From NCBI RefSeq assembly GCF_003851125.1, contig NZ_BGOW01000001.1:160006-224005 (forward strand): a stretch of DNA of 64,000 bases, written 5' to 3'. The position numbers were made by a program, and so were the translations under genes. Below the pieces are notes generated by a model that was given only the letters and a program-made list of their open reading frames with translations, did no database searches and had not been told where the DNA came from. Source of the DNA: Sulfuriferula multivorans (GTDB taxonomy: Bacteria > Pseudomonadota > Gammaproteobacteria > Burkholderiales > Sulfuriferulaceae). This document shows positions 37,176 through 47,561 of this stretch, piece by piece. Position 1 is the first letter of the stretch. Each line of letters opens with the position of its first letter.

Positions 37176-37856
37176 TCAGGCCGGTTGAGGCTGAACCCGC
37201 TTGCGGCGAGCCCGGAGCATGCCGATCAAGCCCAGTCCCGACAGCAGCATGGCGTAGGTCTCCGGCTCGGGTACGGAAGTGACGGGCACATTTGCCGCGT
37301 CGGGAGCGAAGTCGCTGATCTGGTTGTTCTGCCCCAGTCCCACGCGCGGCCAAATGTTCCAGGTATAGTCACCCGGCTGGAAACCGGTGGACGGGAACAG
37401 CGACAGCGGCAGATCCGCACCGGTGATGGTATTGCCGTTCAACTGCACGCTGCCGGCGACCAGGTTGGTCATCGTGTTGTTGATGAAGTCGTTGTACACG
37501 CCGGTGCCGTTGGGACGCAGAATCAGCACGGAGTCGAAGAATACGCCAGCACCGATTGGTGGCGATCCATTCAGGAAGCGTTGCGTACCCTGGCCGCGAT
37601 CCAGACCCCAGACATACAGCGCACCGGGAGTCTGCCCCAGCGCGCCGGCCAGCGTGGCGCTGAAAGTGAATTGCTGAGCACTTGTGTTATAGAAACCGGC
37701 GGCGCTGACGACGTCCAGATCGCTGTTGTGGGGTGCGACGGTGAAGCTGGGCAGAAAGTCGTTGGTCGCATCGGTAATGACACTGGCGTGAACGGGGTTG
37801 ATGCTGAAAGCGGCTAGGGCAACAAGCCCCGCACGGCACAACGGGCAATTCAACAT
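37176..37856 (-). CDS. PEP-CTERM-sorted secreted protein
   Basis: A 226-residue exported protein. A signal peptide (LVALAAFSINPVHAS) is at the N-terminus. The C-terminus reads VPEPETYAMLLSGLGLIGML then RARRKR, which is the PEP-CTERM sorting signal recognised by exosortase in exopolysaccharide-producing proteobacteria. The mature part (TNDFLPSFTVAPHNSDLDVV) has no known domain. AAGGAG precedes the start at 37856. Confidence 0.88.
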   Translation of the reverse strand: MLNCPLCRAGLVALAAFSINPVHASVITDATNDFLPSFTVAPHNSDLDVVSAAGFYNTSAQQFTFSATLAGALGQTPGALYVWGLDRGQGTQRFLNGSPPIGAGVFFDSVLILRPNGTGVYNDFINNTMTNLVAGSVQLNGNTITGADLPLSLFPSTGFQPGDYTWNIWPRVGLGQNNQISDFAPDAANVPVTSVPEPETYAMLLSGLGLIGMLRARRKRVQPQPA

Positions 37857-38074
37857 GATGCACTCCTTGGTCTGAATGGGTTGAATGCAAAGCCACAGGC
37901 GTGGTTGCATCAACATAAACAGACGAAGGGAAGGCTTTATTCCAGGTGACTGAAAAAAAGCTTACAGGGAGAACAAAACCATTGGGGCAGAATGCTCGCC
38001 AGGAAGTCCGTCGACTTATTTCCTTGAGACAACAGGCCCTTCCAGGCGACACCTCGATACGTAACAGCGCGGCT

Positions 38075-38980
38075 TTACACGCCATGCCCATAGGCAAGCC
38101 AGCGGGCGCACTCTGGGCCTAATTCGCGCACCGTACGTGCTTCGTATTCAGCTGATTCATCCGCCGTCAGCGTGTCCCGCCAGCGGCCATTTATCCCCTT
38201 GTTGATGAATACCTCGGCGCCGCCATCCCAAAACGCGCCGCCGAGCGGCACACTCTTGGCTGCGTTCTTTTTCATCCAGTCGAAGGAACAGTATTCGAGG
38301 ATCGCGGGCCATCGCGCCTCGTCCAAGGGAATATCGAGGAATCGGGCTATGCGGCGCATTTCTCCCGGCATGTCGCGCTTGAGATCGTTGAAGTGAATGA
38401 ACAGGACATTCGGCAGTTCGCGAATTTTCCACCAGGCGCGCAGATTTTCCCAGAACGACCAGAAAGGATGGCCATCCCGGTCCATCCAGTCGCGCCAATA
38501 CTGACGAATATCTGCGGGGGGCGGTTCGATGGGCGGGCCGACGCGGCCGGGCGTATCGTTCAGCGCCGCATACCAGGCTTGATTGGCGTTGAGGTGATGG
38601 TTATACATGCTCCAGAGCACATCCCGGCCATCGCGGCCGATGTAGATATATTTCGCCTTGGGCGAGTAAACCAGCGCATCCAGCGGAAGATGCGTTTTAA
38701 TGATTCTGCGGTGCGTCTGCGCCTCCACCTGCGGCAATTTCACTTCCTTGGGCGGCACGCGCAAATCCAGCCAGGGTGACATTTCCGCCACCGCCAGATC
38801 CGGGTCGCCGCTGAATAACATCTGCGCCACGATCTGCTGCATCCAGGTGGTGCCGGATTTGGCGTAGGTGGCGATGATGATGTCGTTGTTGCGGAACTTG
38901 AAATCGTTCCAGATGGTTGAATCAAAGTGGTGGCTGTGCAGCTCTCTGGACTTGACCGGCCAGGCAATATTGACAGACAT
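38075..38980 (-). CDS. Sulfotransferase-domain protein
   Basis: A 301-residue PAPS-dependent sulfotransferase. IIIATYAKSGTTWMQQIVAQ contains the 5'-phosphosulfate loop, IKTHLPLDAL the catalytic-His-like segment, and YIGRDGRDVLWSMYNHH the 3'-phosphate loop. The acceptor is unknown. Unlike the sulfotransferase at 9331 it has no membrane anchor. The two genes are not close paralogues. Confidence 0.9.
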   Translation of the reverse strand: MSVNIAWPVKSRELHSHHFDSTIWNDFKFRNNDIIIATYAKSGTTWMQQIVAQMLFSGDPDLAVAEMSPWLDLRVPPKEVKLPQVEAQTHRRIIKTHLPLDALVYSPKAKYIYIGRDGRDVLWSMYNHHLNANQAWYAALNDTPGRVGPPIEPPPADIRQYWRDWMDRDGHPFWSFWENLRAWWKIRELPNVLFIHFNDLKRDMPGEMRRIARFLDIPLDEARWPAILEYCSFDWMKKNAAKSVPLGGAFWDGGAEVFINKGINGRWRDTLTADESAEYEARTVRELGPECARWLAYGHGV

Positions 38981-39222
38981 GATTTCCCCCTGTTAAGCAA
39001 GTAATAGTGTCACAACATCTGCCGGGCCCCTCATGAGTATTGAGGAGCATGCGCGCAAGGAAACAAGCCGTTCCTTTCCGCGCTTTTATTATTCGCGCTG
39101 CGTTACCCGCAACTTTTGCGTTCACGCAGGCTCTCATATTGCACATACCTCATCATTTTCGCCAGAAAATGTGGGTCGAGGACGTCGCAATCCATTATAA
39201 ATCCACTTTTCCGGAGGTTCGC

Positions 39223-39966
39223 ATGGGCAACAACATCGCAGGCAAGATTGTCGTCATCACCGGTGCCAGCAGCGGGCTGGGCGAGGCGACCGCACGACAT
39301 CTGTCCGAACAGGGAGCCACCGTCGTACTCGGTGCACGACGTATTGATCGCATTAACGCGCTGGCAAAAGAACTGGCAGGCAACGAAGGCAAAGCCATCG
39401 CCGTGCAAACCGATGTGACTCAATACGAGCAAGTCAAAAATCTGGTCGATACCGCGGTGGAAAAATACGGACGCATCGACGTGATGATCAACAACGCCGG
39501 CCTGATGCCGCATTCCCCGCTGGATCGCCTCAAGATCGACGATTGGGACCGCATGATCGACGTGAATATCAAAGGCGTGCTGTACGGCATCGCCGCGGCG
39601 CTGCCCTACATGCAAAAGCAAAAATCCGGGCACATCATCAACGTCTCGTCGGTCGCCGGCCATAAAGTCCGCCCCGCCAGCGCCGTCTATGCAGCGACCA
39701 AGCACGCGGTTCTGGCCCTGTCCGAAGGCCTGCGCCAGGAAGTGAAGCCCTACAACATCCGCACCACCGTCATCTCACCCGGCGCAATTGATACCGAACT
39801 GCCCAACAGCGTGACCGAACCGGATATCGCCGACAACGTCCGCAAAATCTATGAAATCGCCATCCCTGCCGATTCGTTCGCGCGAGCCGTGGCCTTTGCC
39901 ATGAGCCAGCCGGACGACATCGACGTGAATGAAATCCTGTTCAGGCCAACCCTTCAGGAGATATGA
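39223..39966 (+). CDS. Short-chain dehydrogenase/reductase
   Basis: A 247-residue classical [23 protein letters not shown] is the T-G-x3-G-x-G cofactor loop, INNAGLM the N-N-A-G motif, [20 protein letters not shown] with K shortly after the Tyr gives the S-Y-x3-K catalytic set, and [12 protein letters not shown] follows. The substrate is unknown. GGAGG precedes the start at 39223. Confidence 0.94.
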   Translation: MGNNIAGKIVVITGASSGLGEATARHLSEQGATVVLGARRIDRINALAKELAGNEGKAIAVQTDVTQYEQVKNLVDTAVEKYGRIDVMINNAGLMPHSPLDRLKIDDWDRMIDVNIKGVLYGIAAALPYMQKQKSGHIINVSSVAGHKVRPASAVYAATKHAVLALSEGLRQEVKPYNIRTTVISPGAIDTELPNSVTEPDIADNVRKIYEIAIPADSFARAVAFAMSQPDDIDVNEILFRPTLQEI

Positions 39967-40289
39967 CCGAGGTCGTATTTGCACACAGCCTTCCAAAGGC
40001 ACGTCAGACCCTGTTCTATTTTTCTTCATGTCGATCACCCTGCCTTGCAACATGAGCGATTCGGAATCTGCCGCCACTCAGACTCATTCCATATCGCCAT
40101 ATCGTAAGAATCAGGAATTTGTCGAAAAGGTTTACACTTATAACGCCAGTCGATCCAAGATACAAAATATCTTATTGATAGACAAAGAAAAATTATAAGT
40201 GGTGCGAAAATTGCTCAAATTTCCTATCGAGTCCAATTTCCAGGCAACAGCTTGTGGCGATTGTTATGCCCTCTAAAGGAGAAACAGTT
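39967..40289. other. A+T-rich intergenic stretch
   Basis: No gene, repeat or terminator was recognised. It precedes a small secreted protein whose ribosome-binding site (AAAGGAG) is at its end. Confidence 0.5.
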
Positions 40290-40703
40290 ATGAAGCGTCT
40301 GATAGCTACCAGTATGGTTTTGCTCGCAGGGATTGCAGGGGAGGCAATGGCGGCCTGTACTACACCAGCCATCCAAGTTACAGGTGCCGCGCTTACAACA
40401 CTGATCTCAAGCAACACGGTCTGCGCTACGCAGGGTGCCGACAAGTGGCAGGAACAGCATCGGAGCGGCGGTGAACTTTGGGATTTCAAGAAAGGTCCAT
40501 CCGATCCAGTCGATCCAACGAAGAAGGTCGGAACTTGGACTATCGTTGCGGACACTGTTACGTACGCCTATACGGGCGGCCCTAGCTTTACATACAGCGT
40601 CTATGACGATGGCGGCGGCACGTATAGCTTCTGTACAGCACCTGGTGGTTCCGTAGTTGTAAGCGGCGCTACCTTCAAGACCGGCGCCACCGGTTGCCCC
40701 TGA
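40290..40703 (+). CDS. Small secreted protein of unknown function
   Basis: A 137-residue exported protein. Residues 1-22 (MKRLIATSMVLLAGIAGEAM) form a signal peptide. The mature part contains cysteines in paired positions (ACTTPAIQV, TVCATQG, YSFCTAPGG, GATGCP) and the WxxQH region DKWQEQHRSGGELWDF, which suggests a disulfide-bonded small domain. It is not a family I can name. A weak hairpin follows. Confidence 0.7.
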   Translation: MKRLIATSMVLLAGIAGEAMAACTTPAIQVTGAALTTLISSNTVCATQGADKWQEQHRSGGELWDFKKGPSDPVDPTKKVGTWTIVADTVTYAYTGGPSFTYSVYDDGGGTYSFCTAPGGSVVVSGATFKTGATGCP

Positions 40704-40732
40704 GGCAGCCGTCCACTATCTCAGCAATAAAG

Positions 40733-40754
40733 CCGAAAGCCGGACTTTCGGTTT
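40733..40754 (+). terminator. Possible weak terminator
   Basis: CCGAAAG pairs with CTTTCGG across a 5-base loop, followed by only three T residues. The short T-run makes this a low-confidence call. Confidence 0.45.
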
Positions 40755-40918
40755 AGGTCGTGATGGTACAGCATCGACCCGGCGAAAACCTGGTCGCAGG
40801 ACTTGCACCCGTTAAGCAATTCTTCTGGCACGATTGCGACCGAGCTACCCAACAGCATCACCGAGACTAACAACCCCGGCAATCTCCGTAATTCCTGAAT
40901 AATCACCATGGCCCAGGT

Positions 40919-41003
40919 GCCCAAGGCCTGCGAGGTGGGGAGTGTTTTCGCTGGTTCATTTCTATGCACGAGCAAGAAAGGACTTGCCGCCGGACAACAC
41001 GGG
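40919..41003 (+). repeat. Dispersed repeat, copy A
   Basis: This sequence aligns with 41968-42053 over about 85 bases at roughly 80% identity. Both share GGTTCATTTCT, GCACGAGCAA and CTTGCCGCCGG. Copy A carries point changes that spoil the internal hairpin. Confidence 0.8.
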
Positions 41004-41280
41004 TCTATCGCAGCTTGCGTACTGTAGACAATAGGCTGAGTGGCGGGCCTGAATGGGATGACGAAAGCCCTGCTTCTCAACTTGTGGGCGTATTCCCATA
41101 TCTGAACCATTATGCAGAAATTACAAATCAGCCACTTGCAGGTCAACCATTGCATGCTGGCAGGCGTTATCTGAACGCATCGTGCATTTCAGCAACGATG
41201 TAGCAAACATCTTCTTGAAACAAGCATGGAAATTGATGTACCCACCAAACCGCTGCAATGACAGCAGAAAGGCACACACA

Positions 41281-41700
41281 ATGAAATTCACAAGCCTGCT
41301 TCTTACCCTTTGCGCGCTCATCGCAAGCCCGAGCTTTGCTGCACCGGCGCCAGCCACCACACCGGCTACCGGGGCAGTGACTGCCGTGTGCAAAGATGGC
41401 ACCAATTTCTCCGGCGAAACCAGAAAAGGCGCCTGCAAAGGTCACAAAGGCGTCCAGACTTGGGGCAGCCAGGCTGCCGCGCCAGCTGCTACTGCACCCA
41501 AGACCACATCGAAAGCCGCACCGATAACCACACCCGCAGCTGGCGGTGGTGCAGGTAAAGTGTGGGTCAATACCAAATCCAATACTTACCACTGCATGGG
41601 CACCAAGTACTACGGCAAGACCAAGGAAGGTGCCTACATGACCGAGGCTGAAGCCAAAGCCAAAGGCGCGCACGCCGACCACGGTAAAGCCTGCAAATAA
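41281..41700 (+). CDS. Small secreted protein with DUF3761-like segment
   Basis: A 139-residue exported protein. A signal peptide (SLLLTLCALIASPSFAAPA) is followed by TAVCKDGTNFSGETRKGACK, which resembles DUF3761-type segments, a Pro/Ala-rich linker, and a C-terminal VWVNTKSNTYHCMGTKYYGK module also seen in other small secreted proteins. Function unknown. Its stop is followed by a strong terminator at 41728. Confidence 0.75.
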   Translation: MKFTSLLLTLCALIASPSFAAPAPATTPATGAVTAVCKDGTNFSGETRKGACKGHKGVQTWGSQAAAPAATAPKTTSKAAPITTPAAGGGAGKVWVNTKSNTYHCMGTKYYGKTKEGAYMTEAEAKAKGAHADHGKACK

Positions 41701-41727
41701 GTCCAGGCAGTTTTGCCAAAATCGAAG

Positions 41728-41755
41728 CGGCGCCATGCGAATGGCGCCGTTTTTA
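41728..41755 (+). terminator. Rho-independent terminator
   Basis: CGGCGCCAT and ATGGCGCCG form a perfect 9-bp stem with a GCGA loop followed by TTTTTATTTTTT. It ends the small secreted-protein gene. Confidence 0.9.
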
Positions 41756-41870
41756 TTTTTTCAACTCGAGAAGTAGTCAGGTTTTCAGCCGCCCAATGAA
41801 GGGGCGATACAAGTTTTAACTGCACCGCTGCAGGCTGATAGCGCCAGGACGTTCCCCCCTCTGCAGCAGC

Positions 41871-41963
41871 CCCTGGCGTCAGGCCAAAAACCGATCAGGC
41901 GGGACGGCTGTTTGAGCCGCAGGCGAGTTCCCGTCCCGACCGGTTTTTGGCCTGACGCCAGGG
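41871..41963. repeat. Long inverted repeat (hairpin)
   Basis: The 23 bases at 41871-41893 are the exact inverse complement of 41941-41963, each containing GGCCAAAAACCG or its complement. Inner CGGGACGG and CCGTCCCG add further pairing. This is a strong cruciform or transcript hairpin next to dispersed repeat copy B. Confidence 0.88.
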
Positions 41964-41967
41964 GGAA

Positions 41968-42053
41968 GCCGAAGGCCTGCAAGGCGGGGCGTGCTTTCTT
42001 TGGTTCATTTCTTTGCACGAGCAAAGAAAGAACTTGCCGCCGGGCAACCCCGG
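41968..42053 (+). repeat. Dispersed repeat, copy B
   Basis: Second copy of the repeat at 40919-41003. It contains the palindrome TTTCTTTGC-ACGA-GCAAAGAAA, giving a 9-bp stem. Similar palindromes are common between genes in betaproteobacteria. Confidence 0.8.
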
Positions 42054-42241
42054 CCGGACTTGCCCAAACCAGAGTCTTGTTGAAACAAGAACCTGGATTT
42101 CTCAAGCAAGAGTCAAGGCCTGACCCTGGCATTCTGACCCTGGCATTCCTGGCATTCGAAAGCCTACCACCAGAAGCGTTCAGCCCACCCCAATTCCGGG
42201 CGCTAGCGGCTTAACCGAGTGACATGAGTGTCTGACCCTAT

Positions 42242-42691
42242 TTACCCTATTACCATGGCTGCAAATAAATACATCAATAAGATCACAAATCCTAAGCCGA
42301 AGAGGCCGCGCATGAAGCCGCCCAACGTAACTCCGTCGTTGACGGGCTGCGAGTTGGTCCTAAACACTTTAGCGGCGGCCATCTTTACTGGTGGCGAGTA
42401 CGGCGAGCACACTTCCGCAGACACTTTCGGCTCGAATTTTGTTTCGGGTTTTGGTTCCTGCTTAATTGCCTCAGCAATCCACACGTCGTGAGAACGCCTT
42501 TTCTCAGGATCGGATAGCACAGCGTAAGCTTCGTTGATGATCTTCATCCGTGACTCGGCGAGGAGCTTCCCAACTTCGCACTTATCAGGATGATATTTTT
42601 GTGACAAGACACGATATGAAGCCCGTATAACTTCCGCAGAAGCTAATTGGGAAACTTGCAGATTGTCGTAATGAGTTCGTGTGCGCGCCAT
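42242..42691 (-). CDS. J-domain protein with C-terminal membrane segment
   Basis: A 149-residue protein. The N-terminal 65 residues form a J domain: THYDNLQVSQLASAEVIRAS, SQKYHPDKCEVGKL with the essential H-P-D tripeptide, and NEAYAVLSDPEKRRSHD. A charged linker leads to a hydrophobic helix (GFMRGLFGLGFVILLMYLFA) near the C-terminus, so it may recruit DnaK to the membrane. It lies 151 bases downstream of the DarT/NADAR-like gene pair on the same strand. Confidence 0.87.
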   Translation of the reverse strand: MARTRTHYDNLQVSQLASAEVIRASYRVLSQKYHPDKCEVGKLLAESRMKIINEAYAVLSDPEKRRSHDVWIAEAIKQEPKPETKFEPKVSAEVCSPYSPPVKMAAAKVFRTNSQPVNDGVTLGGFMRGLFGLGFVILLMYLFAAMVIG

Positions 42692-42842
42692 ATGTTTTTA
42701 TTCTGTAAAGAAAATGAATTGGATCACGATAAAATACAAAATATAGCTCACAGGCCTTGACTCTTGCGTTATTACTGTTTATGCAGAAGAAACCGTGGTC
42801 TGTCTCTTATTTGTTTTTCTTATTTATTTTTATTTATTAATT

Positions 42843-43547
42843 TCAAAACCGCAGCCCTGCTTGAACAACTTCATCTTGCCGTGCGTTGCTAATTACGGAT
42901 CCTGTTACGACCTCAATAAATGCCGATTTTGATGAGGTTGCATGATCAAGCAAATTGCGCCGTTGCAAGGATACAAAAAGTGCGACGGAATATGCTTGGC
43001 AGTTAATTGATCGTTTTGGGTTAAACTCAATGTCCGTATATGCAGAGTACTCACGTATTTGATCTGAGTAGGCTGGATGCTTCTTTAAAGCGTTTATGTA
43101 CAGCCAATCGTAGAAGGCAGTCAGCGGTTCGAGTTCCCAGTCAACGCCGAAAAACCTGAAACCCAGAAGCCTTCCAGAAGCTTGTATTCTGGGGTCTTTC
43201 TTAGCATCTCGGGAGGTCTTTTCTAAGATGTCTGGAAATGGCCCGCCGCACTCAAAAACCTTACTGCTTTGATATGCTGATTCAACGCTGAATGTTCTAT
43301 GGAATTTTACGGTGCTGATCATCAGGTTGAAAGCACTGAGGGCAACCCCGATAGGTTCACGTGATTTACTAGAAATTTCCAAGACTTTAATTATGTCAGG
43401 TAGCTGCATAGCTGATGCATGAAGTGAGTCAATAGCTTTTTGTTTTTGACTAACGGCCATACCAGGAACCCACTGAAATTCGACGTGCCGAGTAGTAACG
43501 AGCGTAGGTCCCTCAATTGTTGGAATGTAAATTGGGCGCTCAGCCAT
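42843..43547 (-). CDS. NADAR-like antitoxin partner of DarT
   Basis: A 234-residue protein. FSVESAYQSSKVFECGGPFP (residues 86-105) and TSRDAK, followed by LTAFYDWLYINALKKHPAYS, match the NADAR-type fold that binds ADP-ribosylated nucleotides. In known DarT1 systems a NADAR protein removes ADP-ribose from guanine in DNA and so serves as antitoxin. It starts 26 bases after the DarT-type gene and is as A+T-rich. Assignment to NADAR is by motif resemblance and partnering, not by search. Confidence 0.68.
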   Translation of the reverse strand: MAERPIYIPTIEGPTLVTTRHVEFQWVPGMAVSQKQKAIDSLHASAMQLPDIIKVLEISSKSREPIGVALSAFNLMISTVKFHRTFSVESAYQSSKVFECGGPFPDILEKTSRDAKKDPRIQASGRLLGFRFFGVDWELEPLTAFYDWLYINALKKHPAYSDQIREYSAYTDIEFNPKRSINCQAYSVALFVSLQRRNLLDHATSSKSAFIEVVTGSVISNARQDEVVQAGLRF

Positions 43548-43573
43548 AAATTCCTATTTCCAGTTCTGTTAAA

Positions 43574-44221
43574 TCAAGAAAATTTACGCACGTAACTGCG
43601 GCTAGCAAATAAGCCTTTGTTGTTAGTATTAATCCATGCCTTGCGATCACCAATGGCCCCAACAAATTTTGCTTTCGTGGTGGCTGAGTCGAAGACTACA
43701 CCTGCGATTAACGGTGGCTCAATGACATCAAAAACAAGAACCTCTGCTTGAACATCAGTTGGGTCGAAGTTCTTCAGGTGCTGTTCTGCCCGTGATGTTA
43801 GCCCATGTATTTCACCGAACAGTTCCAAGAATGACCGCGGCGTTTTTAGTGATTCTATTGATTGACGGCTAATTCGAGCATCAGCAGCATTGTGTTTGCA
43901 AAATGCGCAATCTTTAACCCAGAGAATAGATGCTTGAAGCACAAGTATGGCCCACTCCGATCCTTGATTATCCATACGGTACTTGTAAAGCATTTGGCAG
44001 TTTGGGAATGCTACTGAGATCGACGTACTATCACGGCGACCATCCAGGCGAAGATTATCATTTACCTCCGGGGTAGCGCCAACCTCATGAACGCGGCTAA
44101 CAGGGTAGATGCCGTTCGTGATAATAGACTCAAGGTTCTTAGCACGAGTGAAGTGAACCAAATACGGCACTTTTAGCCGTTTTGAAATTGCATAAATTAG
44201 TTGTTGATGAGTTGATACCAC
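43574..44221 (-). CDS. darT: DarT-type DNA ADP-ribosyltransferase toxin
   Basis: A 215-residue protein of the DUF4433/DarT family. VPYLVHFTRAKNLESIITNG (18-37) and NDNLRLDGRRDSTSISVAFP (54-73) form the NAD-binding core, and DPTDVQAEVLVFDVIEPPLI carries the catalytic Glu at position 160. DarT enzymes attach ADP-ribose to bases of single-stranded DNA and block phage or plasmid replication. The NADAR-like partner suggests the DarT1 (guanine-modifying) type. The likely start is GTG. The gene is A+T-rich compared with the sugar genes on its 5' side. Confidence 0.82.
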   Translation of the reverse strand: MVSTHQQLIYAISKRLKVPYLVHFTRAKNLESIITNGIYPVSRVHEVGATPEVNDNLRLDGRRDSTSISVAFPNCQMLYKYRMDNQGSEWAILVLQASILWVKDCAFCKHNAADARISRQSIESLKTPRSFLELFGEIHGLTSRAEQHLKNFDPTDVQAEVLVFDVIEPPLIAGVVFDSATTKAKFVGAIGDRKAWINTNNKGLFASRSYVRKFS

Positions 44222-44282
44222 GCCGGTTGCCCCAATAAATCCAACATAGTAGGCATCCTAAAAGACGGCTTATAAGCCATCA

Positions 44283-45317
44283 CTAGCCCCCCACCAAATC
44301 CCCCACATACCACTCCATCGCCTCCGCCAATCCCTCCCCCAGCCGGTGCGACGGTTCATACCCCAGCAACCGCTGCGCCTTGGAAATATCCGCCAGCGAA
44401 TGCCTGACATCCCCCGCCCGAAAATCGCGGTAAGTCGGTTTGAAATTTTCCAGATGTGGAAAGCGCGGCGCCAACAAACGCCGGATGTGTTCGCACAGTT
44501 GGTTCAGCGTGGTGCGGTCGCCGACCGCGACGTTGTAGACCTGGTTCACCGCCTCGGCGTTGTCGGTAGTGGCGGCGAGGATGTTGGCCTGGATGGTGTT
44601 GTCGATATAGCAGAAGTCGCGGCTGGTTTCGCCATCGCCGTTGATGTAGACCGGTTCATTGGCGATCATGCTGGCGACCCATTTCGGGATGACGGCGGCG
44701 TAGGCGCCCTCGGGATCCTGCCTGCGGCCGAAGATGTTGAAGTAACGCAGGCCGATGGTGTGGAAGCCGTAGCAGCGCGAGAACACGTCGGCGTACAGTT
44801 CGTTGACGTATTTGGTGACGGCATAAGGCGACAGCGGCTTGCCGATCTTGTCTTCGACTTTGGGCAGGCCGGGATGGTCGCCGTAGGTGGAGCTGGAGGC
44901 GGCGTAGACGAAACGTTTCACCTGTGCATCGCGCGCGGCCACCAGCATGTTGAGGAAGCCGTCGATGTTGGCGCCGTTGGTGGTGATGGGGTCTTCCAGC
45001 GAACGCGGCACCGAGCCCAGCGCGGCCTGATGCAGCACGTAGTCCACGCCGTTGCACGCCGCCTTGCAATCCTCCAGCGTGCGGATGTCGCCTTCGATGA
45101 AGTTGAAGCGTGTCCATTGCTCGGGGGTGACGCTGGCCTGCACCTTGTCGAAGTTGTAGCGGTGGCCGGTGGCGAAGCTGTCCAGACCGACCACGTGCTG
45201 GTCGAGCTGGAGCAGGGTTTCCAGCAGGTTGCAGCCGATGAAACCGGCCACGCCGGTGACCAGCCAGGTTTTCGGCGCGGCTTGCAGTTGCGCGCAGACT
45301 TCCGCGTAGCAGCTCAT
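44283..45317 (-). CDS. UDP-N-acetylglucosamine 4-epimerase (WbpP/TviC type)
   Basis: A 344-residue extended [23 protein letters not shown] is the NAD loop, [15 protein letters not shown] holds the catalytic Ser/Thr, and [20 protein letters not shown] the Y-x3-K pair. The sequence [20 protein letters not shown] is typical of the group-3 epimerases acting on UDP-GlcNAc/GalNAc or their uronic acids. It lies 1 base after the dehydrogenase gene, forming a two-gene operon that should make UDP-GalNAcA. Confidence 0.9.
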   Translation of the reverse strand: MSCYAEVCAQLQAAPKTWLVTGVAGFIGCNLLETLLQLDQHVVGLDSFATGHRYNFDKVQASVTPEQWTRFNFIEGDIRTLEDCKAACNGVDYVLHQAALGSVPRSLEDPITTNGANIDGFLNMLVAARDAQVKRFVYAASSSTYGDHPGLPKVEDKIGKPLSPYAVTKYVNELYADVFSRCYGFHTIGLRYFNIFGRRQDPEGAYAAVIPKWVASMIANEPVYINGDGETSRDFCYIDNTIQANILAATTDNAEAVNQVYNVAVGDRTTLNQLCEHIRRLLAPRFPHLENFKPTYRDFRAGDVRHSLADISKAQRLLGYEPSHRLGEGLAEAMEWYVGDLVGG

Positions 45318-45318
45318 G

Positions 45319-46599
<1,281 letters not shown>

Positions 46600-46748
46600 G
46601 CCTGTCTCCCTGAATTGTAATGCGCGATTCTAAGCCATTTCTGTGCCAAGGCATTCTACTGAAACTTGAACGCCCCTGAAAGCGCGGGACTTTGCAAATC
46701 ATCGGCTTGTAGGCATGATGCCTGTTCCGGCATGAGTAGGGGAGCACA

Positions 46749-47540
46749 ATGAAACCTGTTATTTCGCACGCGCTGCATGGGATATTGATCGGTATCGTAT
46801 TGACGGCCTTGTCGCCCGTGCTCGGCGCACAGGCGGACACGCTGCCGCAAACCATCCAGAAGGTAAAACGTTCCGTGGTGGCCATAGGCACCTATCAGCC
46901 CACCCGGCAACCGCGCGGAGATTTTCGCGCCACCGGTTATGTAGTCGGCGACGGCCTCCATGCGATCACTAATTATCATGTGGTCAAGCCGGTGCTTGAT
47001 ATCGAACATAAAGAGGTGCTTGGCATATTTACCGGCGAGGGTGAAACCATCCAGTTTCGTCCGGCGCAGGTGGAACTGAGCGATCCCGCACACGATGTGG
47101 TATTGCTGAAGTTTTCCGGCGCACCGCTGCCTGTATTGAAACTGGGCGACTCGAATGCTGTTCAGGAAGGTATGGTGATGTATTTCACCGGCTTCCCGAT
47201 TGGCAGTGTGCTGGGGCTGCATCCCTCCTCCATCCGCGCCGGCATTTCGTCGATCACCCCTATCGTGCGTCCTGTACCGAATACGCATTATCTGGACGCC
47301 AAAACCCTGCGTCAGGAATCGGACCCGTTCAACATATTTCAGCTGGATGGCATTGCCTACCCTGGCAATAGCGGGAGCCCGGTATACGATCCGCAGACCG
47401 GGCTGGTGTACGGCACCGTCAACAGCACCTTTATCAAAAGCACCAAGGAAAACGTGTTGAAAGACCCCAGCGCCATTTCCTACGCCATTCCCAGCCGCTA
47501 TGTGAAGGCATTGATGCAGAAGGCAGGTCTGGAACCGTGA
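46749..47540 (+). CDS. Secreted trypsin-like serine peptidase without PDZ domain
   Basis: A 263-residue S1C-type protease. The signal peptide spans about residues 1-30. The catalytic triad is visible: His77 in HAITNYHVVK, Asp116 in DPAHDVVLLK and Ser208 in IAYPGNSGSPVYD. It lacks the PDZ domain of DegP-like proteins. It is divergent from the UDP-sugar genes, so a role in envelope or polysaccharide maturation is possible but unproved. Confidence 0.9.
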   Translation: MKPVISHALHGILIGIVLTALSPVLGAQADTLPQTIQKVKRSVVAIGTYQPTRQPRGDFRATGYVVGDGLHAITNYHVVKPVLDIEHKEVLGIFTGEGETIQFRPAQVELSDPAHDVVLLKFSGAPLPVLKLGDSNAVQEGMVMYFTGFPIGSVLGLHPSSIRAGISSITPIVRPVPNTHYLDAKTLRQESDPFNIFQLDGIAYPGNSGSPVYDPQTGLVYGTVNSTFIKSTKENVLKDPSAISYAIPSRYVKALMQKAGLEP

Positions 47541-47561
47541 CGAACGCTACTGCCGCTTCGC

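Larger units (their letters stand above)
40704..41280. other. Intergenic stretch with terminator-like hairpin and a dispersed repeat copy
   Basis: This stretch has no convincing gene. It holds the hairpin at 40733-40754 and one copy (40919-41003) of the repeat also found at 41968-42053. Open frames on the minus strand here are parts of that repeat. Confidence 0.6.
41701..42241. other. Intergenic stretch with terminator, long hairpin and dispersed repeat
   Basis: The stretch has no gene. It holds a terminator (41728-41755), a 23-bp perfect inverted repeat (41871-41963) and dispersed repeat copy B (41968-42053). Confidence 0.7.

Noticed and set aside
40721..41155. Minus-strand frame of 144 codons covering repeat copy A
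   Set aside because: It reads through the same repeat in a similar frame, shows no domain and has no start signals.
41785..42132. Minus-strand frame of 115 codons across dispersed repeat copy B
   Set aside because: It is entirely composed of the repeat and hairpin sequence. Similar strings are commonly misannotated in genomes with this repeat, and no ribosome-binding site is present.
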